The position numbers and the translations under genes are program-made. From contig NZ_CP142104.1 of the NCBI RefSeq assembly GCF_035751725.1, forward strand, positions 1,612,001-1,676,000: 64,000 nt of DNA, written 5' to 3'. Below, in pieces: positions 26,508 through 36,293 of this stretch. The notes below the pieces were generated by a model, which ran no database searches, was not told where the DNA came from, and was given only the letters and a program-made list of their open reading frames with translations. Numbering within the stretch: position 1 is the stretch's first letter; every line of letters starts with the position of its first letter. The stretch is from Pseudomonas frederiksbergensis (GTDB taxonomy: Bacteria > Pseudomonadota > Gammaproteobacteria > Pseudomonadales > Pseudomonadaceae).

Positions 26508-27143
26508 CTAAAACGGCGCCGGACACTCGAAGCGCAGGCGCTCGCCGCTTTGCGGGTGGGTGAAGCTGAGCATGCTGGCGTGCAGGCACAGGCGTGGCCA
26601 GGCGGCGAGGGCTTGCGGGTGGGCATAGAGTCCATCGCCCAGCAGCGGATGGCCGATGGAAAGCATGTGCACGCGCAATTGGTGCGAGCGTCCGGTGATT
26701 GGCGTCAGTTCGACTCGGCACCAGTCGCCGCAACGTTCCAGTACGCGCCAGAACGTCAGGGCGTGTTTGCCCTGCTCATGGTCCACCACATGCCGAGGTT
26801 TGGTCGGCGGGTCGTAGCGCAGGGGCAAGTCGATACTGCCGCTGTCCAGTTCCGGTTGGCCCCAGCACAACGCTGTGTAGGCTTTTTCAGTTTCTCGATC
26901 ATGAAACTGCCGGGATAACTCACGATGAGTGTCCGGATCGCGGGCCAGCAGGATGATGCCGGAAGTTTCCCAGTCGAGCCGGTGCACGATTCGCGCTTCC
27001 GGGTAGCCGTTTTCCTGCAGGCGGGTGATCAGGCAATCCTTGTTGTCGTCTGCCCGGCCTGGCACGGACAGCAGCAGGGTCGGTTTGTCGACCACGAGCA
27101 CGGCGGCATCCTGATGGATGATGCGAATGTTGGACAGGGGCAT
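26508..27143 (-). CDS. rluA: RluA-family pseudouridine synthase
   Basis: 211 residues from ATG at 27143. Catalytic Asp in ARIVHRLDWETSGI (HRLD signature of the RluA clan); PITGRSHQLRVHM and GHPLLGDGLY are the conserved substrate-binding loops. Short, with no S4 domain, as in RluA itself, which makes pseudouridine at 23S rRNA 746 and in some tRNAs at position 32. The place next to minE agrees with P. aeruginosa. Confidence 0.9.
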   Translation of the reverse strand: MPLSNIRIIHQDAAVLVVDKPTLLLSVPGRADDNKDCLITRLQENGYPEARIVHRLDWETSGIILLARDPDTHRELSRQFHDRETEKAYTALCWGQPELDSGSIDLPLRYDPPTKPRHVVDHEQGKHALTFWRVLERCGDWCRVELTPITGRSHQLRVHMLSIGHPLLGDGLYAHPQALAAWPRLCLHASMLSFTHPQSGERLRFECPAPF

Positions 27144-27166
27144 TAAACAGTCTCGTACAAACGCCA

Positions 27167-27226
27167 ACGGCGGCTCGGGCCCTGCTCAAATCCCGAGGGA
27201 AGAGAGGAGAGGGCCCGAGCCGCCGT
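27167..27226. repeat. 17-bp perfect inverted repeat between minE and rluA
   Basis: Arms at 27167-27183 and 27210-27226 (ACGGCGGCTCGGGCCCT and its inverse) are fully complementary around a 26-nt loop. No T run follows on the minus strand, so it is not a standard intrinsic terminator. Confidence 0.75.
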
Positions 27227-27243
27227 GGCTACCGCTGGATCGA

Positions 27244-27498
27244 TCAGCGATCCGGCAGGGTGATATTGAGTTCCAGAATCGAGCAGCTGCCCTGGCTTTC
27301 CAGCGCCACATGCACGTCATCGTTGCCGATATTGACGTACTTGCGGATCACTTCCACCAGTTCCTTCTGCAAGGCTGGCAGGTAGTCAGGGGTGCTGCGT
27401 TGGCCGCGTTCGTGCGCCACGATGATCTGTAGACGCTCTTTCGCGACCGAGGCGGTACTTGGCTTTTTGTTGGCACGAAAGAAGTCAAAAAGGTTCAT
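27244..27498 (-). CDS. minE: cell division topological specificity factor MinE
   Basis: 84 residues. N-terminal anti-MinCD region ([27 protein letters not shown]) and C-terminal topological domain ([19 protein letters not shown]). Stimulates MinD ATPase and drives pole-to-pole oscillation that keeps the Z-ring at midcell. The MinD stop overlaps its ATG by one nucleotide (TAATG), so they are coupled. Confidence 0.97.
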   Translation of the reverse strand: MNLFDFFRANKKPSTASVAKERLQIIVAHERGQRSTPDYLPALQKELVEVIRKYVNIGNDDVHVALESQGSCSILELNITLPDR

Positions 27499-28310
27499 TA
27501 CCTACCTCCAAACAGACGCTCGAAGAATCCCTTCTTCTCGACGTTCAGGAACCGGTGTTCCAGGTCTTTGCCCAGCAGGCGATCAACGGTATCGCTGTAG
27601 GCCTGGCCGGCGTCGCTCTGATCGTCGAGGATCACCGGCACGCCCTGGTTGGATGCCTTGAGCACCGCCTGGGATTCCGGGATTACGCCGAGGAGCCTGA
27701 CGGCGAGAATTTCCTTGACGTCTTCGACGCCGAGCATCTCGCCCTTTTCCACGCGCTCTGGGTGGTAGCGGGTAATCAGCAAGTGTTCCTTGATCGGCTC
27801 TTCGCCCTTCTCGGCGCGACGAGACTTGCTTGCCAGAAGGCCCAGCATGCGATCCGAGTCACGTACCGACGAGACTTCCGGGTTGGTCACGACGATCGCT
27901 TCGTCAGCGAAGTACATGGCCAGGTGGGCACCTTTTTCGATACCGGCCGGGGAGTCGCAGACCACGAACTCGAAGTCTTCCTTGAGCTGCATCAGGACTT
28001 TTTCCACGCCTTCCTGGGTCAGCGCGTCCTTGTCGCGGGTCTGGCTGGCGGCCAGCACGTACAGGTTTTCGAGGCGTTTGTCCTTGATCAGGGCTTGTTG
28101 CAGGTTCGCTTCGCCATTGACCACATTGACGAAGTCATAGACCACGCGACGCTCGCAACCCATGATCAGGTCGAGGTTACGCAGGCCGACGTCGAAGTCG
28201 ACGATGACTGTTTTGTGGCCGCGCAAGGCGAGGCCGGTACCGATAGCGGCGCTGGTGGTGGTCTTACCCACACCACCCTTGCCGGATGTAACCACGAGAA
28301 TCTTGGCCAA
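27498..28310 (-). CDS. minD: septum site-determining ATPase MinD
   Basis: 270 residues. Deviant Walker [15 protein letters not shown] at ~9-22, switch regions [12 protein letters not shown] and [10 protein letters not shown], and a C-terminal amphipathic membrane-targeting helix ending FFERLFGGR. Binds the inner membrane as an ATP dimer and recruits MinC. Middle gene of minC-minD-minE. Confidence 0.98.
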   Translation of the reverse strand: MAKILVVTSGKGGVGKTTTSAAIGTGLALRGHKTVIVDFDVGLRNLDLIMGCERRVVYDFVNVVNGEANLQQALIKDKRLENLYVLAASQTRDKDALTQEGVEKVLMQLKEDFEFVVCDSPAGIEKGAHLAMYFADEAIVVTNPEVSSVRDSDRMLGLLASKSRRAEKGEEPIKEHLLITRYHPERVEKGEMLGVEDVKEILAVRLLGVIPESQAVLKASNQGVPVILDDQSDAGQAYSDTVDRLLGKDLEHRFLNVEKKGFFERLFGGR

Positions 28311-28512
28311 GGTGTTTCACCCCTAAGGAAAAAGGACTGTGTCAGCCCCTGAAAAACATCTCTGGAAAACTGCTGCAACTGGACAGGCTTGGCTGGAATC
28401 GGATATGGGGGCGGGGTCTACCTCCGGTAAACACTGCCTGATCCTTTTTCCTACGTCGTTTAAGCTGTTTTCGCTAAGTTTTAGAGATGCTTGGAAAATG
28501 CGGCAGTATCCG

Positions 28513-29247
28513 TTAAAGCCGAATGATGTTCAACACGTCGCCCGACAGGCTGACCTGGACGCCGGCACCCCACAACGGGTCGCGACGCAAGTCCTCGGAG
28601 ACCTTGTATTGCCCGGCGATGGAAACCAGTTCGGCGCTCAACTGCTGACAGAAGATCCTTGCCTTGGTGTCGCCCTTGACACCGGCCAGCGCACGGCCGC
28701 GCATCGGGCCGTATACATGGATGTTGCCATCGGCCAGAAGTTCCGCGCCCGGACTGACCGAGGACACGATGACCAGATCGCCACCCTGGGCATAAATCTG
28801 CTGTCCGCCGCGCACCGGCGAGGTGATGACTCGGGTAGGCTTGATGGTGGGCTCGGGCGGTTTCTCCGGTTTTTTCGGTTCGGCCGGGCTCAGCTCCAAC
28901 ACCCGCTCACGGGCGCCGGACGGCGGCAGTACCGGAATATCCACGGCGATCGCGGCGGCAATGTCTTCGATACGGCTGGCGCGGATCGCCAGGGTGCGCA
29001 GGCCGTGTTGGCGGCAGACGCGCATCAGGCCTGGCAAGTCCACTGAACCTTCGCCGGCCGGCAGCTTGTCCAGCGCCAATACCAGCGGTGCGTTGCTGAA
29101 GAAATTCGGGGCCTGGGCGACTTTTGCCGCCAACTGCCGGTCAAGACCTTCCAGGTCGTTACGGGCCAGTTCCAGCACCGTGATGGCGAGCATGCTGCCC
29201 TTCAGCTGGAACACGGGATCTTGGTCTAGCGGTTCGGTTTGGCTCAT
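28513..29247 (-). CDS. minC: septum formation inhibitor MinC
   Basis: 244 residues from ATG at 29247 ([10 protein letters not shown]). The N-terminal FtsZ-inhibiting domain, a proline-rich linker (~105-130) and a C-terminal beta-helix ([36 protein letters not shown]) are all visible. A 202-nt gap separates it from minD. Divergent from the acyltransferase gene. Confidence 0.96.
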   Translation of the reverse strand: MSQTEPLDQDPVFQLKGSMLAITVLELARNDLEGLDRQLAAKVAQAPNFFSNAPLVLALDKLPAGEGSVDLPGLMRVCRQHGLRTLAIRASRIEDIAAAIAVDIPVLPPSGARERVLELSPAEPKKPEKPPEPTIKPTRVITSPVRGGQQIYAQGGDLVIVSSVSPGAELLADGNIHVYGPMRGRALAGVKGDTKARIFCQQLSAELVSIAGQYKVSEDLRRDPLWGAGVQVSLSGDVLNIIRL

Positions 29248-29365
29248 GGTCGGCGTACAACGACTTGTCACTAAAAGTGCCGAGACTTATAACGAGATCG
29301 CCCGCGAGCCGCAAGCCGGGTCGAACAATGTAGAATGCGCGGCCGAGGTCTTTGTGGAAGCTGTA

Positions 29366-30298
29366 ATGGATCGCCCGCGTTTTCGAGCTGCTTTTTTTCA
29401 CCCGCGTTTCTGGCTGCTGTGGTGTGGCCTAGGATTGTTGTGGCTGATCGTTCAGTTGCCCTATCCGTTGCTGCTGCGAATCGGTCGTGGGCTGGGCGCG
29501 CTGATGTACCGGGTCGCAGGCGACCGGCGGCGCATCGCCCGTCGCAACCTGGAGCTGTGTTTCCCCGAAAAGCCAGCCGCCGAACGCAAGCGTTTGCTCA
29601 AGGAAAACTTTGCGTCCACTGGCATCGCGTTTTTCGAAATGGCCATGAGCTGGTGGTGGTCGCGTTCGCGCCTGGCGAAGCTGGCCCACGTCGAAGGCCT
29701 GGAGCATCTCAAGCAAGCCCAGCGCGATGGCAAGGGTGTGATCCTGATGGCGCTGCATTTCACCACGCTGGAAATCGGCGCCGCATTGCTGGGCCAGCAA
29801 CACACCATCGACGGCATGTACCGAGAGCACAAGAACCCGTTGTTCGACTACATCCAGCGCCGCGGCCGCGAACGGCATAACCTCGATTCCCTGGCCGTGG
29901 AGCGCGATGATGTGCGCGGCATGCTCAAGCTGCTGCGCGCCGGTCGAGCGATCTGGTACGCGCCGGACCAGGACTACGGCGCCAAGCAAAGCATATTTGT
30001 GCCATTGTTTGGCATCCAGGCGGCAACAGTCACCGCCACCACTAAATTCGCCCGCCTGGGCAAGGCGTTGGTCGTACCGTTCGTCCAGGAACGCCTGGCT
30101 GATGGCAGCGGCTATCGCCTGGTGATCCAGGCGCCGCTGGGGGATTTTCCGGGGGAGACCGAGGAAGCCGATTGCATTCGCATCAACCAATGGGTGGAAA
30201 AATCGGTCAGCCAGTGTCCCGAGCAGTACCTCTGGGCCCATCGGCGCTTCAAGACCCGTCCGCCGGGCGAGCCGAAGCTGTACGACAAACGCGGTTGA
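29366..30298 (+). CDS. lpxL: lipid A biosynthesis lauroyl (late) acyltransferase
   Basis: 310 residues from ATG at 29366. A membrane helix near residues 15-35 anchors it in the inner membrane. The catalytic HX4E motif is His131-FTTL-Glu136; other family motifs are YREHKNP, WYAPDQDYG and AAQ-type loops near VTATTKFA. Adds a secondary acyl chain to Kdo-lipid A (LpxL/HtrB family). Which chain is added is not decidable here. Confidence 0.92.
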   Translation: MDRPRFRAAFFHPRFWLLWCGLGLLWLIVQLPYPLLLRIGRGLGALMYRVAGDRRRIARRNLELCFPEKPAAERKRLLKENFASTGIAFFEMAMSWWWSRSRLAKLAHVEGLEHLKQAQRDGKGVILMALHFTTLEIGAALLGQQHTIDGMYREHKNPLFDYIQRRGRERHNLDSLAVERDDVRGMLKLLRAGRAIWYAPDQDYGAKQSIFVPLFGIQAATVTATTKFARLGKALVVPFVQERLADGSGYRLVIQAPLGDFPGETEEADCIRINQWVEKSVSQCPEQYLWAHRRFKTRPPGEPKLYDKRG

Positions 30299-30334
30299 GT
30301 ATGTAGCCTAATTGACTGAGCACGGAGCATTGCG

Positions 30335-31495
30335 ATGACCCCAGCTGAACCGGTGACAGGTTTGATTCTTTCCGGCGGCGGGGCTCGAGCGGCATATCAA
30401 GTGGGCGTATTGGCGGCCATCGCCGAATTATTGCCGGATGGGGCGCGAAACCCGTTTCCGGTGATCGTCGGCACGTCGGCCGGCGCGATCAATGCGGTCA
30501 GCCTGGCGAGCGGGGCGACCGATTTCAAGACCGCCACCGAGCGTTTGACTGCGTTTTGGCAGGCGGTGCGCAGCCATCAGGTGATGCGCAGCGACTGGCG
30601 CGGCGTGGTCGCTCAGGCGACGCGTTTCATCACGCACAGCCTATTGGGCCTGGGGGCCAAGTTGCCGGTAGCGCTGGTGGACAGTTCGCCGTTGCGCGAC
30701 TTGCTCCAGGCCCAGTTCCACGCGTCGGGTATCGAACAGGCAATCGCCGAGCACCAGTTGCGGGCGGTGGCTGTGACGGCGTTCGGCTACGAGTCCGGAC
30801 AGGCGGTGACGTTCTACCAAGGACGCGGCACCATTGGTGCCTGGTTGCGACATCGGCGCATCGGTGTGCCCACGCAGTTGTCGGTGGAGCATCTGCTGGC
30901 CAGTTCGGCGATCCCCTTGCTGTTCGCGCCGGTCAAGATCGGCCCCCAGTACTTTGGCGACGGCGCGGTGCGCCAATCGGCACCCATCAGTCCAGCGTTG
31001 CACTTGGGGGCCAATCGTGTGCTGGTCATCGGTGTCAGCGGCAATCCGCGCGGTGCGGGTGGGCAAACTCCCCAGGAGCGCAGCTACACCGGCCTGCAAC
31101 CTACCTTGGCGCAGATCGGCGGCCACATGCTCAACAGCACGTTCATCGACAGCCTGGAAAGCGACATCGAGTTGTTGGAACGCCTCAACCAGTTCAGCCA
31201 TCTGCTGCCCGACGGCGTTCCGGCCCACACCCTCGGCGCGGCACCGGTGGAGGTGCTGGTGATTTCGCCAAGCCAGCCGATCGATGAGATTGCCGCGCGT
31301 CATCGCCAGGAATTGCCCCGTGCATTGCGGCTGTTCTTGCGCGGGCCGGGGGCGACGAAGACCAGCGGGGCCGGGGTACTGAGCTATCTGCTGTTCGAGG
31401 CGGGATATTGTGGGGAATTGATCGAGCTGGGACGTCAGGATGCGCTGGCGCAGCGTGAGGCGTTGAGCCGGTTCCTGGGGTTGGCTCACATTTGA
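30335..31495 (+). CDS. patatin-like phospholipase
   Basis: 386 residues. Oxyanion-hole motif SGGGARAAYQVG at 13-24, nucleophile Ser48 in GTSAG, and catalytic Asp209 in the DGA motif (FGDGAVRQSAP). A Ser-Asp dyad lipid acyl hydrolase; no signal peptide, so intracellular. Length fits the bacterial group with a C-terminal extension. Follows lpxL by 36 nt, possibly co-transcribed. Confidence 0.92.
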   Translation: MTPAEPVTGLILSGGGARAAYQVGVLAAIAELLPDGARNPFPVIVGTSAGAINAVSLASGATDFKTATERLTAFWQAVRSHQVMRSDWRGVVAQATRFITHSLLGLGAKLPVALVDSSPLRDLLQAQFHASGIEQAIAEHQLRAVAVTAFGYESGQAVTFYQGRGTIGAWLRHRRIGVPTQLSVEHLLASSAIPLLFAPVKIGPQYFGDGAVRQSAPISPALHLGANRVLVIGVSGNPRGAGGQTPQERSYTGLQPTLAQIGGHMLNSTFIDSLESDIELLERLNQFSHLLPDGVPAHTLGAAPVEVLVISPSQPIDEIAARHRQELPRALRLFLRGPGATKTSGAGVLSYLLFEAGYCGELIELGRQDALAQREALSRFLGLAHI

Positions 31496-31496
31496 T

Positions 31497-31520
31497 GTGG
31501 GAGCGGGCTTGCCCGCTCCA
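31497..31520. repeat. REP-like palindrome
   Basis: GTGGGAGCGGGCTTGCCCGC then TCCA, right after the patatin stop and before the convergent Tsx gene; may act as a two-way terminator. Confidence 0.8.
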
Positions 31521-31529
31521 TGAAGCGGA

Positions 31530-32315
31530 TCAGAAGTGATACTTCAACAAGAAACTGGTATTGCTCTGGTTGGTCTTGAAACTACCGCTGTCTTCGATCG
31601 CGTACTTGTTTTTCCAGTAATCGTATTCCACCCCGACATATAACTGCTTGGCGCCCAGCTTCAAGGCCTTGCCCAGGTCATATTTGATCTGCGGAACGAT
31701 GTGCAGGTTGGCGTGGTAAGTGCCTTTTGAGTTCGTGTCGTTATCCACGACCCAGTCGATGAAACCGTCGAACAGGATATCGGATGAACCCACCGGCACG
31801 GTGTAGGCCCAGACCGGGGTGATCTGCCAGACGTTGTCGCCGGCGCGCGATCCTTCGGTCTGGCGGTTGTAGAAATTCAACTGGAAATAATCGAAACCGG
31901 GGATCGCCAGGTCTAAGCCCGGGCCGATCAGGTACGACTCGTTGTCGCCCTCCCCGAACTCATACGTCATTGCCAGCAGCACGTCCTTGATTGGTCCCAT
32001 CTCAAACTTCCGATCAACTATCTTGCCGAACGACAAGCGTGGGCTGAACTCGCCGTAATAGGTATTGGGACCGGACTGGCTGTCGTCCTGGCCGTTATAG
32101 AAGATTCGGTCGAGGAAGAAAAAATTGTCGCCGTATTTCCAGGCATCGGCGTGCTCGAACGTCACGGTCTGCTGGATGCGTGGGTTGATCTGGAAGTCCT
32201 TGCCGTAGAGGTAGCTCAGGCTGTTGTTCTGCCATTGGAACAGGTCGCCCGCCACGGCTTGGCCCCCGGCCAACAAAGATCCCGCAACGATCAGGTTGGT
32301 GCACGTACGTTTCAT
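31530..32315 (-). CDS. nucleoside-specific channel-forming outer membrane protein (Tsx/OmpK family)
   Basis: 261 residues from ATG at 32315 (MKRTCTN), signal peptide to about GGQAVAG. Alternating beta-strand pattern and a C-terminal Phe (FLLKYHF), the usual outer-membrane assembly signal. LFQWQNNSLSYLYG and FEHADAWKYGDNFFFLDR match the Channel_Tsx family. Probably lets nucleosides through the outer membrane; this would fit the purine catabolism genes next to it. Confidence 0.88.
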   Translation of the reverse strand: MKRTCTNLIVAGSLLAGGQAVAGDLFQWQNNSLSYLYGKDFQINPRIQQTVTFEHADAWKYGDNFFFLDRIFYNGQDDSQSGPNTYYGEFSPRLSFGKIVDRKFEMGPIKDVLLAMTYEFGEGDNESYLIGPGLDLAIPGFDYFQLNFYNRQTEGSRAGDNVWQITPVWAYTVPVGSSDILFDGFIDWVVDNDTNSKGTYHANLHIVPQIKYDLGKALKLGAKQLYVGVEYDYWKNKYAIEDSGSFKTNQSNTSFLLKYHF

Positions 32316-32698
32316 TCGGTTTGCTCCCAAAGGTAAGTGGTATCGCGTTTCTTGTCGTCAGCGCTCTGGTGTGGCGCTTTTTCCACGGATAAACATCCGT
32401 TCGGTCAGCTTTTTGTTTGTGACAAGAGCTGAAAAACAGCGGCATCGGTCAGGATCCGATTGTTATTTGGAGGCGTCCGGATTCGAACGGCCGCGCAGGA
32501 TACGGGCTTGCATGGAGAGGCTCAAGTGCGCTGCGACAGCGCATTGGCGGCGAATGTGGGGCATTGGGGTGGGACGCGTGCATGGGGTGCTTTCCTCTTG
32601 TTGTTATTGTCGAGGCGCAGGCGGCCGCTGACGGGCGACCGGTGGTGTGCCGGTCAGCCTGTCTGCGGTATTGCATGTAGGGCGAAATGAACTGAGGA
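32316..32698. other. intergenic region between tsx-like gene and puuD
   Basis: 383 nt. The first ~120 nt are AT-richer and should contain the promoter of the Tsx-family gene, transcribed leftward. No gene, repeat or clear terminator was seen in the rest. Confidence 0.4.
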
Positions 32699-33994
32699 CT
32701 AGTTGGTCCGCGCGCCTTGGGTGATCCAGGCGCCAATCAGGTCGCGCTCTTGCTGGGTCATCTGGGTGATATTGCCCAGTGGCATGATCTGGGTGGTCAC
32801 GGCCTGGGCCTGGATGCGCGCGGCTTCTTGCTGGATCTGCTGCGGCGTATCGAACATCACCCCGCCCGGCGCCGCGCTGAACAGCGGGCTGGTGGGCTTG
32901 GCCGAGTGGCAGACCGAGCAGCGTTCCTGAATGACACTATGGACTTTCTCGAACGACGGGCCCTGGGCATTGGAGGCCTGGGCAGGCGCGGCGGCCTGTG
33001 CCGGTGCTGCGGGCTTGGCGCCGCCACCCACCGCTGTCTCCGGCAACGGCTGATACTCGATCACGCCCGGCACCTTGGCGACTTCCGGCGCGGTGGGCAT
33101 CGGCTTGGGACCGGTGACATAGGCCAGGCAGATCATCGCCAACGCGCCGACCGGCAATGTCCAGGCAAACCGATTGCTGTCATGGCGCGTGTTGAAGTAG
33201 TGACGCACCAACACCGCCGCCACGGCAATACCCGCCAGGATCAGCCAGTTGTATTGGCTGCCGTAGGTGCTCGGGAAATGGTTGCTGATCATGATGAACA
33301 GCACCGGCAGGGTGAAGTAGTTGTTGTGGCGCGAGCGCAACAGGCCTTTGGCGGGCAGTGCCGGGTCGGGGGTGCGGTTCTCGGCGATGGCCGCCACCAG
33401 GGCACGTTGTGCCGGCATGATGATGCGGAACACGTTGCCGACCATGATCGTGCCGATGACCGCCCCGACATGCAGGTAGGCGCCACGACCGCTGAACACC
33501 TTGCTGAAGCCGTAGGCCGCGGCAATCAACAGCACGAACAGGATCAGGCCGAGCAGGGCGGGACGCTTGCCCAAGGCCGAGTCGCAGAGAAAGGAATAAA
33601 CGAACCAGCCGACCAGCAACGAACCGATGCCCAGGGCCACGCCTTCAGCGCCGCTCAGGCTGCTGCCCGGGGCCAGCAGGTAGACGGTCGGGTTCCAATA
33701 GAAGACCACGCACAACAGCGCGACACCCGACATCCAGGTGAAGTAGGCTTCCCACTTGAACCAGTGCAGGTTGTCCGGCATGGCCGGTGGTGCGAGTTTG
33801 TATTTTTCCAGGTGGTAGATACCGCCACCGTGGATGGCCCACAAGTCGCCGGCCAGGCCGCTCCTGGGGTTGACGCGATTGAGGTTGTTTTCCAGCCAGA
33901 CGAAGTAGAACGACGCGCCGATCCAAGCCACGCCAGTGATCATATGAACCCAGCGAATGCTCAGGTTCAGCCATTCCAGCAAATGTGCTTCCAC
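32699..33994 (-). CDS. puuD: membrane-bound urate hydroxylase with cytochrome c domain
   Basis: 431 residues. The N-terminal ~310 residues have about eight membrane helices (WVHMITGVAWIGASFYFVWLEN opens the DUF989/urate oxidase N domain). After an Ala/Pro linker (~315-340) comes a class I cytochrome c with CSVCH at 359-363 and axial Met in QIMPLGN. It oxidises urate to 5-hydroxyisourate at the inner membrane, passing electrons to the respiratory chain. First step of the pathway completed by hiuH, uraD, puuE, alc and allA in this window. Confidence 0.95.
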   Translation of the reverse strand: MEAHLLEWLNLSIRWVHMITGVAWIGASFYFVWLENNLNRVNPRSGLAGDLWAIHGGGIYHLEKYKLAPPAMPDNLHWFKWEAYFTWMSGVALLCVVFYWNPTVYLLAPGSSLSGAEGVALGIGSLLVGWFVYSFLCDSALGKRPALLGLILFVLLIAAAYGFSKVFSGRGAYLHVGAVIGTIMVGNVFRIIMPAQRALVAAIAENRTPDPALPAKGLLRSRHNNYFTLPVLFIMISNHFPSTYGSQYNWLILAGIAVAAVLVRHYFNTRHDSNRFAWTLPVGALAMICLAYVTGPKPMPTAPEVAKVPGVIEYQPLPETAVGGGAKPAAPAQAAAPAQASNAQGPSFEKVHSVIQERCSVCHSAKPTSPLFSAAPGGVMFDTPQQIQQEAARIQAQAVTTQIMPLGNITQMTQQERDLIGAWITQGARTN

Positions 33995-34045
33995 AGTCTT
34001 TACCTCTCGCCCGTCACCCTTGTCTTCGGGTGATCGGACCTTCTC

Positions 34046-34549
34046 TTATTGGTGGGGGGCGAGGATTAAACATTCATCCTCTTTGAAGAAATGCTCATCG
34101 CAGTTATTGCCTGTGCCACTGCGATCAACCACCAGGAAGTCATCCCGCTTTTCGATCGTCAGCACCGGGTGGTGCCAGACGCCGCGATGGTAATTGATGC
34201 CCTGCCTGCCGTTGGTGACGAAGGCGCGGACCAAGCCTGATACAGGTGCATCGCCAAGTGGCGCGACCACGATCAGAAAGGGGTTGCCGAGCAGCGGAAT
34301 AAAAGCCTGGCTGCCCAGCGGATGGCGCTCCAGCATGCGTACGGTCAGCGGCATGTCCAGCGCGTCGGCGCGGAAGATGCTGATGATCGCCTTGTCGTCC
34401 GGCGTGGCGGTTTCAACCGTCGCCAGGCGATGGAAGCGCATGGTCGAACCGTTGTTGATCATGAAGTGATCGCTGCCGTCGGTTTCGATCACGTCACCGA
34501 ACGGGGCGAAGGCTTCTTTGGTCAATGGTTCGATCTTGAGGGTGCGCAT
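34046..34549 (-). CDS. allA: ureidoglycolate lyase
   Basis: 167 residues from ATG at 34549 (MRTLKIEPLT). Cupin-type ureidoglycolate lyase motifs: FAPFGDVIE near the start, MLERHPLGSQAFIPL, and YHRGVWHHPVL with the metal-binding His. Splits ureidoglycolate to glyoxylate and urea, the last step of the purine ring degradation encoded here. 52 nt upstream of puuD on the same strand. Confidence 0.93.
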   Translation of the reverse strand: MRTLKIEPLTKEAFAPFGDVIETDGSDHFMINNGSTMRFHRLATVETATPDDKAIISIFRADALDMPLTVRMLERHPLGSQAFIPLLGNPFLIVVAPLGDAPVSGLVRAFVTNGRQGINYHRGVWHHPVLTIEKRDDFLVVDRSGTGNNCDEHFFKEDECLILAPHQ

Positions 34550-34593
34550 GCGGGTTCTCTTATCCAAAATTCTGTGTTGTTAATTCAGCTTTT

Positions 34594-34704
34594 GTGGCGA
34601 GGGAGCTTCCTCCCGTTGGACCGGTCCGACGCCTCGGGCGCAGCAGTCCCATTTTAAGAAACGGGGTCGCTTCGCAACCCAGCGGGAGCAAGCTTGCTCG
34701 CCAC
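34594..34704. repeat. REPIN between alc and allA
   Basis: GTGGCGAGGGAGCTTCCTCCCG at the left and CGGGAGCAAGCTTGCTCGCCAC at the right form an inverted pair about 110 nt long, inside the purine operon. Confidence 0.85.
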
Positions 34705-34715
34705 AAGTGCGTCGT

Positions 34716-35711
34716 TTATTTAGCGACCTTGCCCAATATCCTCAGGCGACTCACGCCACCGTCCGGGAACACGTTCAGGCGGATATGGGTGATCGGTCCC
34801 AGTTCCTTGATCTGCTCGGCGAAGGTGTGTTCAGCGTGCATCTCCAGTTTCTGGCTCGGCAGCAGCTCACGCCAGAACAGCGACTGGGTTTCGATCTGGC
34901 TGTCGGTGCCGCCCTTGACGAATGCGCCCTGGATCGAGCAGCTGTCCGGATAGTTGCCCTTGAAGTGCAGGGTGTCGACGACGACTTTTTCAACGATACC
35001 GGCATGGCCCAGGGCGACGATCACCCAGTCATTGCCCGGGGTGCGACGACGGGCGGTTTCCCAGCCGTCGCCCATGTTCACGCCCCGGCCCGGGTTGAGG
35101 ATGTTGCTCATGCGGCCGAAGTGCTCGTCGGAGCAGGCCAGGGCGCGGCCACCATTAAGAGCGGCAGCCAGGTCGACCTGTTCGTTGTCGCCCACGGCCG
35201 ACCAGTCGCGGTACGGGACGCCATAGACCCGCAGACGGGCCACGCCGCCATCAGGGTAGATATTGAAGCGCAGGTGGCTGAAAGCCTGGTCATTGCTGAT
35301 TTCGTGGTAGTGGTGGCTGTTGCCTTGCAGCTCGACGGCCGACAGCACTTCGGTCCATTGGGTGTTGTCGTCCGGCTCGCCTTCCGCCAGGAAACAGGCT
35401 TCAAGGGAGGCCGACGGCGGGTAGTTGCCGGTGAAGAATGAAGTGTCGATGTCCACGCCCTTGATCGAGCCTGGCACGCCCAGGCGGATCACCGCGCTGT
35501 CGTAGCCTTCGAAGCGCTTGCGGCGCGACTCCCAGCCGTCCATCCACTTGCCGTTGTCGTCGAACACGCCCTCCTTCCACACGGCCGGGGTCGGCTGGAA
35601 CAGGCGGTTGGCGTCGGCGAACCAGTCATCGGTGACCGAGATGATCTTGGTGCCCAGGCGGGCGTCGGCCAGGTTGACGAACTTTTCGAACGGTACGGCG
35701 TAAGCTTTCAT
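34716..35711 (-). CDS. alc: allantoicase
   Basis: 331 residues made of two related halves, each with a FKGNYP/FTGNYPP-type strand and a [19 protein letters not shown] / [19 protein letters not shown] motif, the internal duplication of the allantoicase beta-jelly-roll fold. Hydrolyses allantoate to ureidoglycolate and urea in the cytoplasm. Length normal. Between uraD and allA. Confidence 0.96.
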   Translation of the reverse strand: MKAYAVPFEKFVNLADARLGTKIISVTDDWFADANRLFQPTPAVWKEGVFDDNGKWMDGWESRRKRFEGYDSAVIRLGVPGSIKGVDIDTSFFTGNYPPSASLEACFLAEGEPDDNTQWTEVLSAVELQGNSHHYHEISNDQAFSHLRFNIYPDGGVARLRVYGVPYRDWSAVGDNEQVDLAAALNGGRALACSDEHFGRMSNILNPGRGVNMGDGWETARRRTPGNDWVIVALGHAGIVEKVVVDTLHFKGNYPDSCSIQGAFVKGGTDSQIETQSLFWRELLPSQKLEMHAEHTFAEQIKELGPITHIRLNVFPDGGVSRLRILGKVAK

Positions 35712-35777
35712 TCTTCTTGTCTGCCTTTGATAAGTTGGCTGGGGATGCTTGCAGGACCTGGTGTCAGATGCCGCTCG

Positions 35778-36293
35778 CTAAAGGGTCAGTAATCGGAACA
35801 ACGCGATCTTGTTGATCTCCGCCAGCGCGCACTTGAACTCGGCGTCTGCCGAGTGATGGATGCGCGTTTCGAACGCCGCGAGGATCTGATGCCGGTTGCT
35901 GCCTTTTACCGCCATGATGAAGGGAAACTTGAACTTGGCCTTGTAGGCGTCGTTCAGCTCGGTGAAGCGCTGGAACTCTTCGGCCGTGCATTGGTGAATA
36001 CCGGCGCCGGCCTGTTCGTTCGTGCTGGCTTCGGTCAGTTGGCCCTGGACGGCAGCTTTACCGGCCAGGTCCGGGTGAGCGTTGATCAGCGCCAGTTGGC
36101 TGGCGTGATCGGCGCTCAACAGGATGTCGCTCATGCGCTGGTGCAGGGTCTCGATTTCGTCGATCGAGGGGTCCTGGCCCAGGTCGAAGGCCTTCTCGGC
36201 CACCCATGGCGAATGTTCGTAGATGTCGGCGAAGGCTTTGACGAACGCTTCGCGGCTCAAGGTGGAAGGCTTGAGTGTCTGGAAAGCGGTCAT
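35778..36293 (-). CDS. uraD: OHCU decarboxylase
   Basis: 171 residues from ATG at 36293, overlapping the puuE stop (ATGA). Family motifs: HSPWVAEKAF, the catalytic-His segment INAHPDLAGKA, and YKAKFKFPFIMAVKGSNR. Converts 2-oxo-4-hydroxy-4-carboxy-5-ureidoimidazoline to S-allantoin. Confidence 0.95.
   Translation of the reverse strand: MTAFQTLKPSTLSREAFVKAFADIYEHSPWVAEKAFDLGQDPSIDEIETLHQRMSDILLSADHASQLALINAHPDLAGKAAVQGQLTEASTNEQAGAGIHQCTAEEFQRFTELNDAYKAKFKFPFIMAVKGSNRHQILAAFETRIHHSADAEFKCALAEINKIALFRLLTL

Noticed and set aside
28823..29365. N-terminal extension of the lauroyltransferase frame by 181 codons
   Set aside because: Antisense to minC and Ser/Arg-rich; the enzyme begins at ATG 29366 where family similarity starts.
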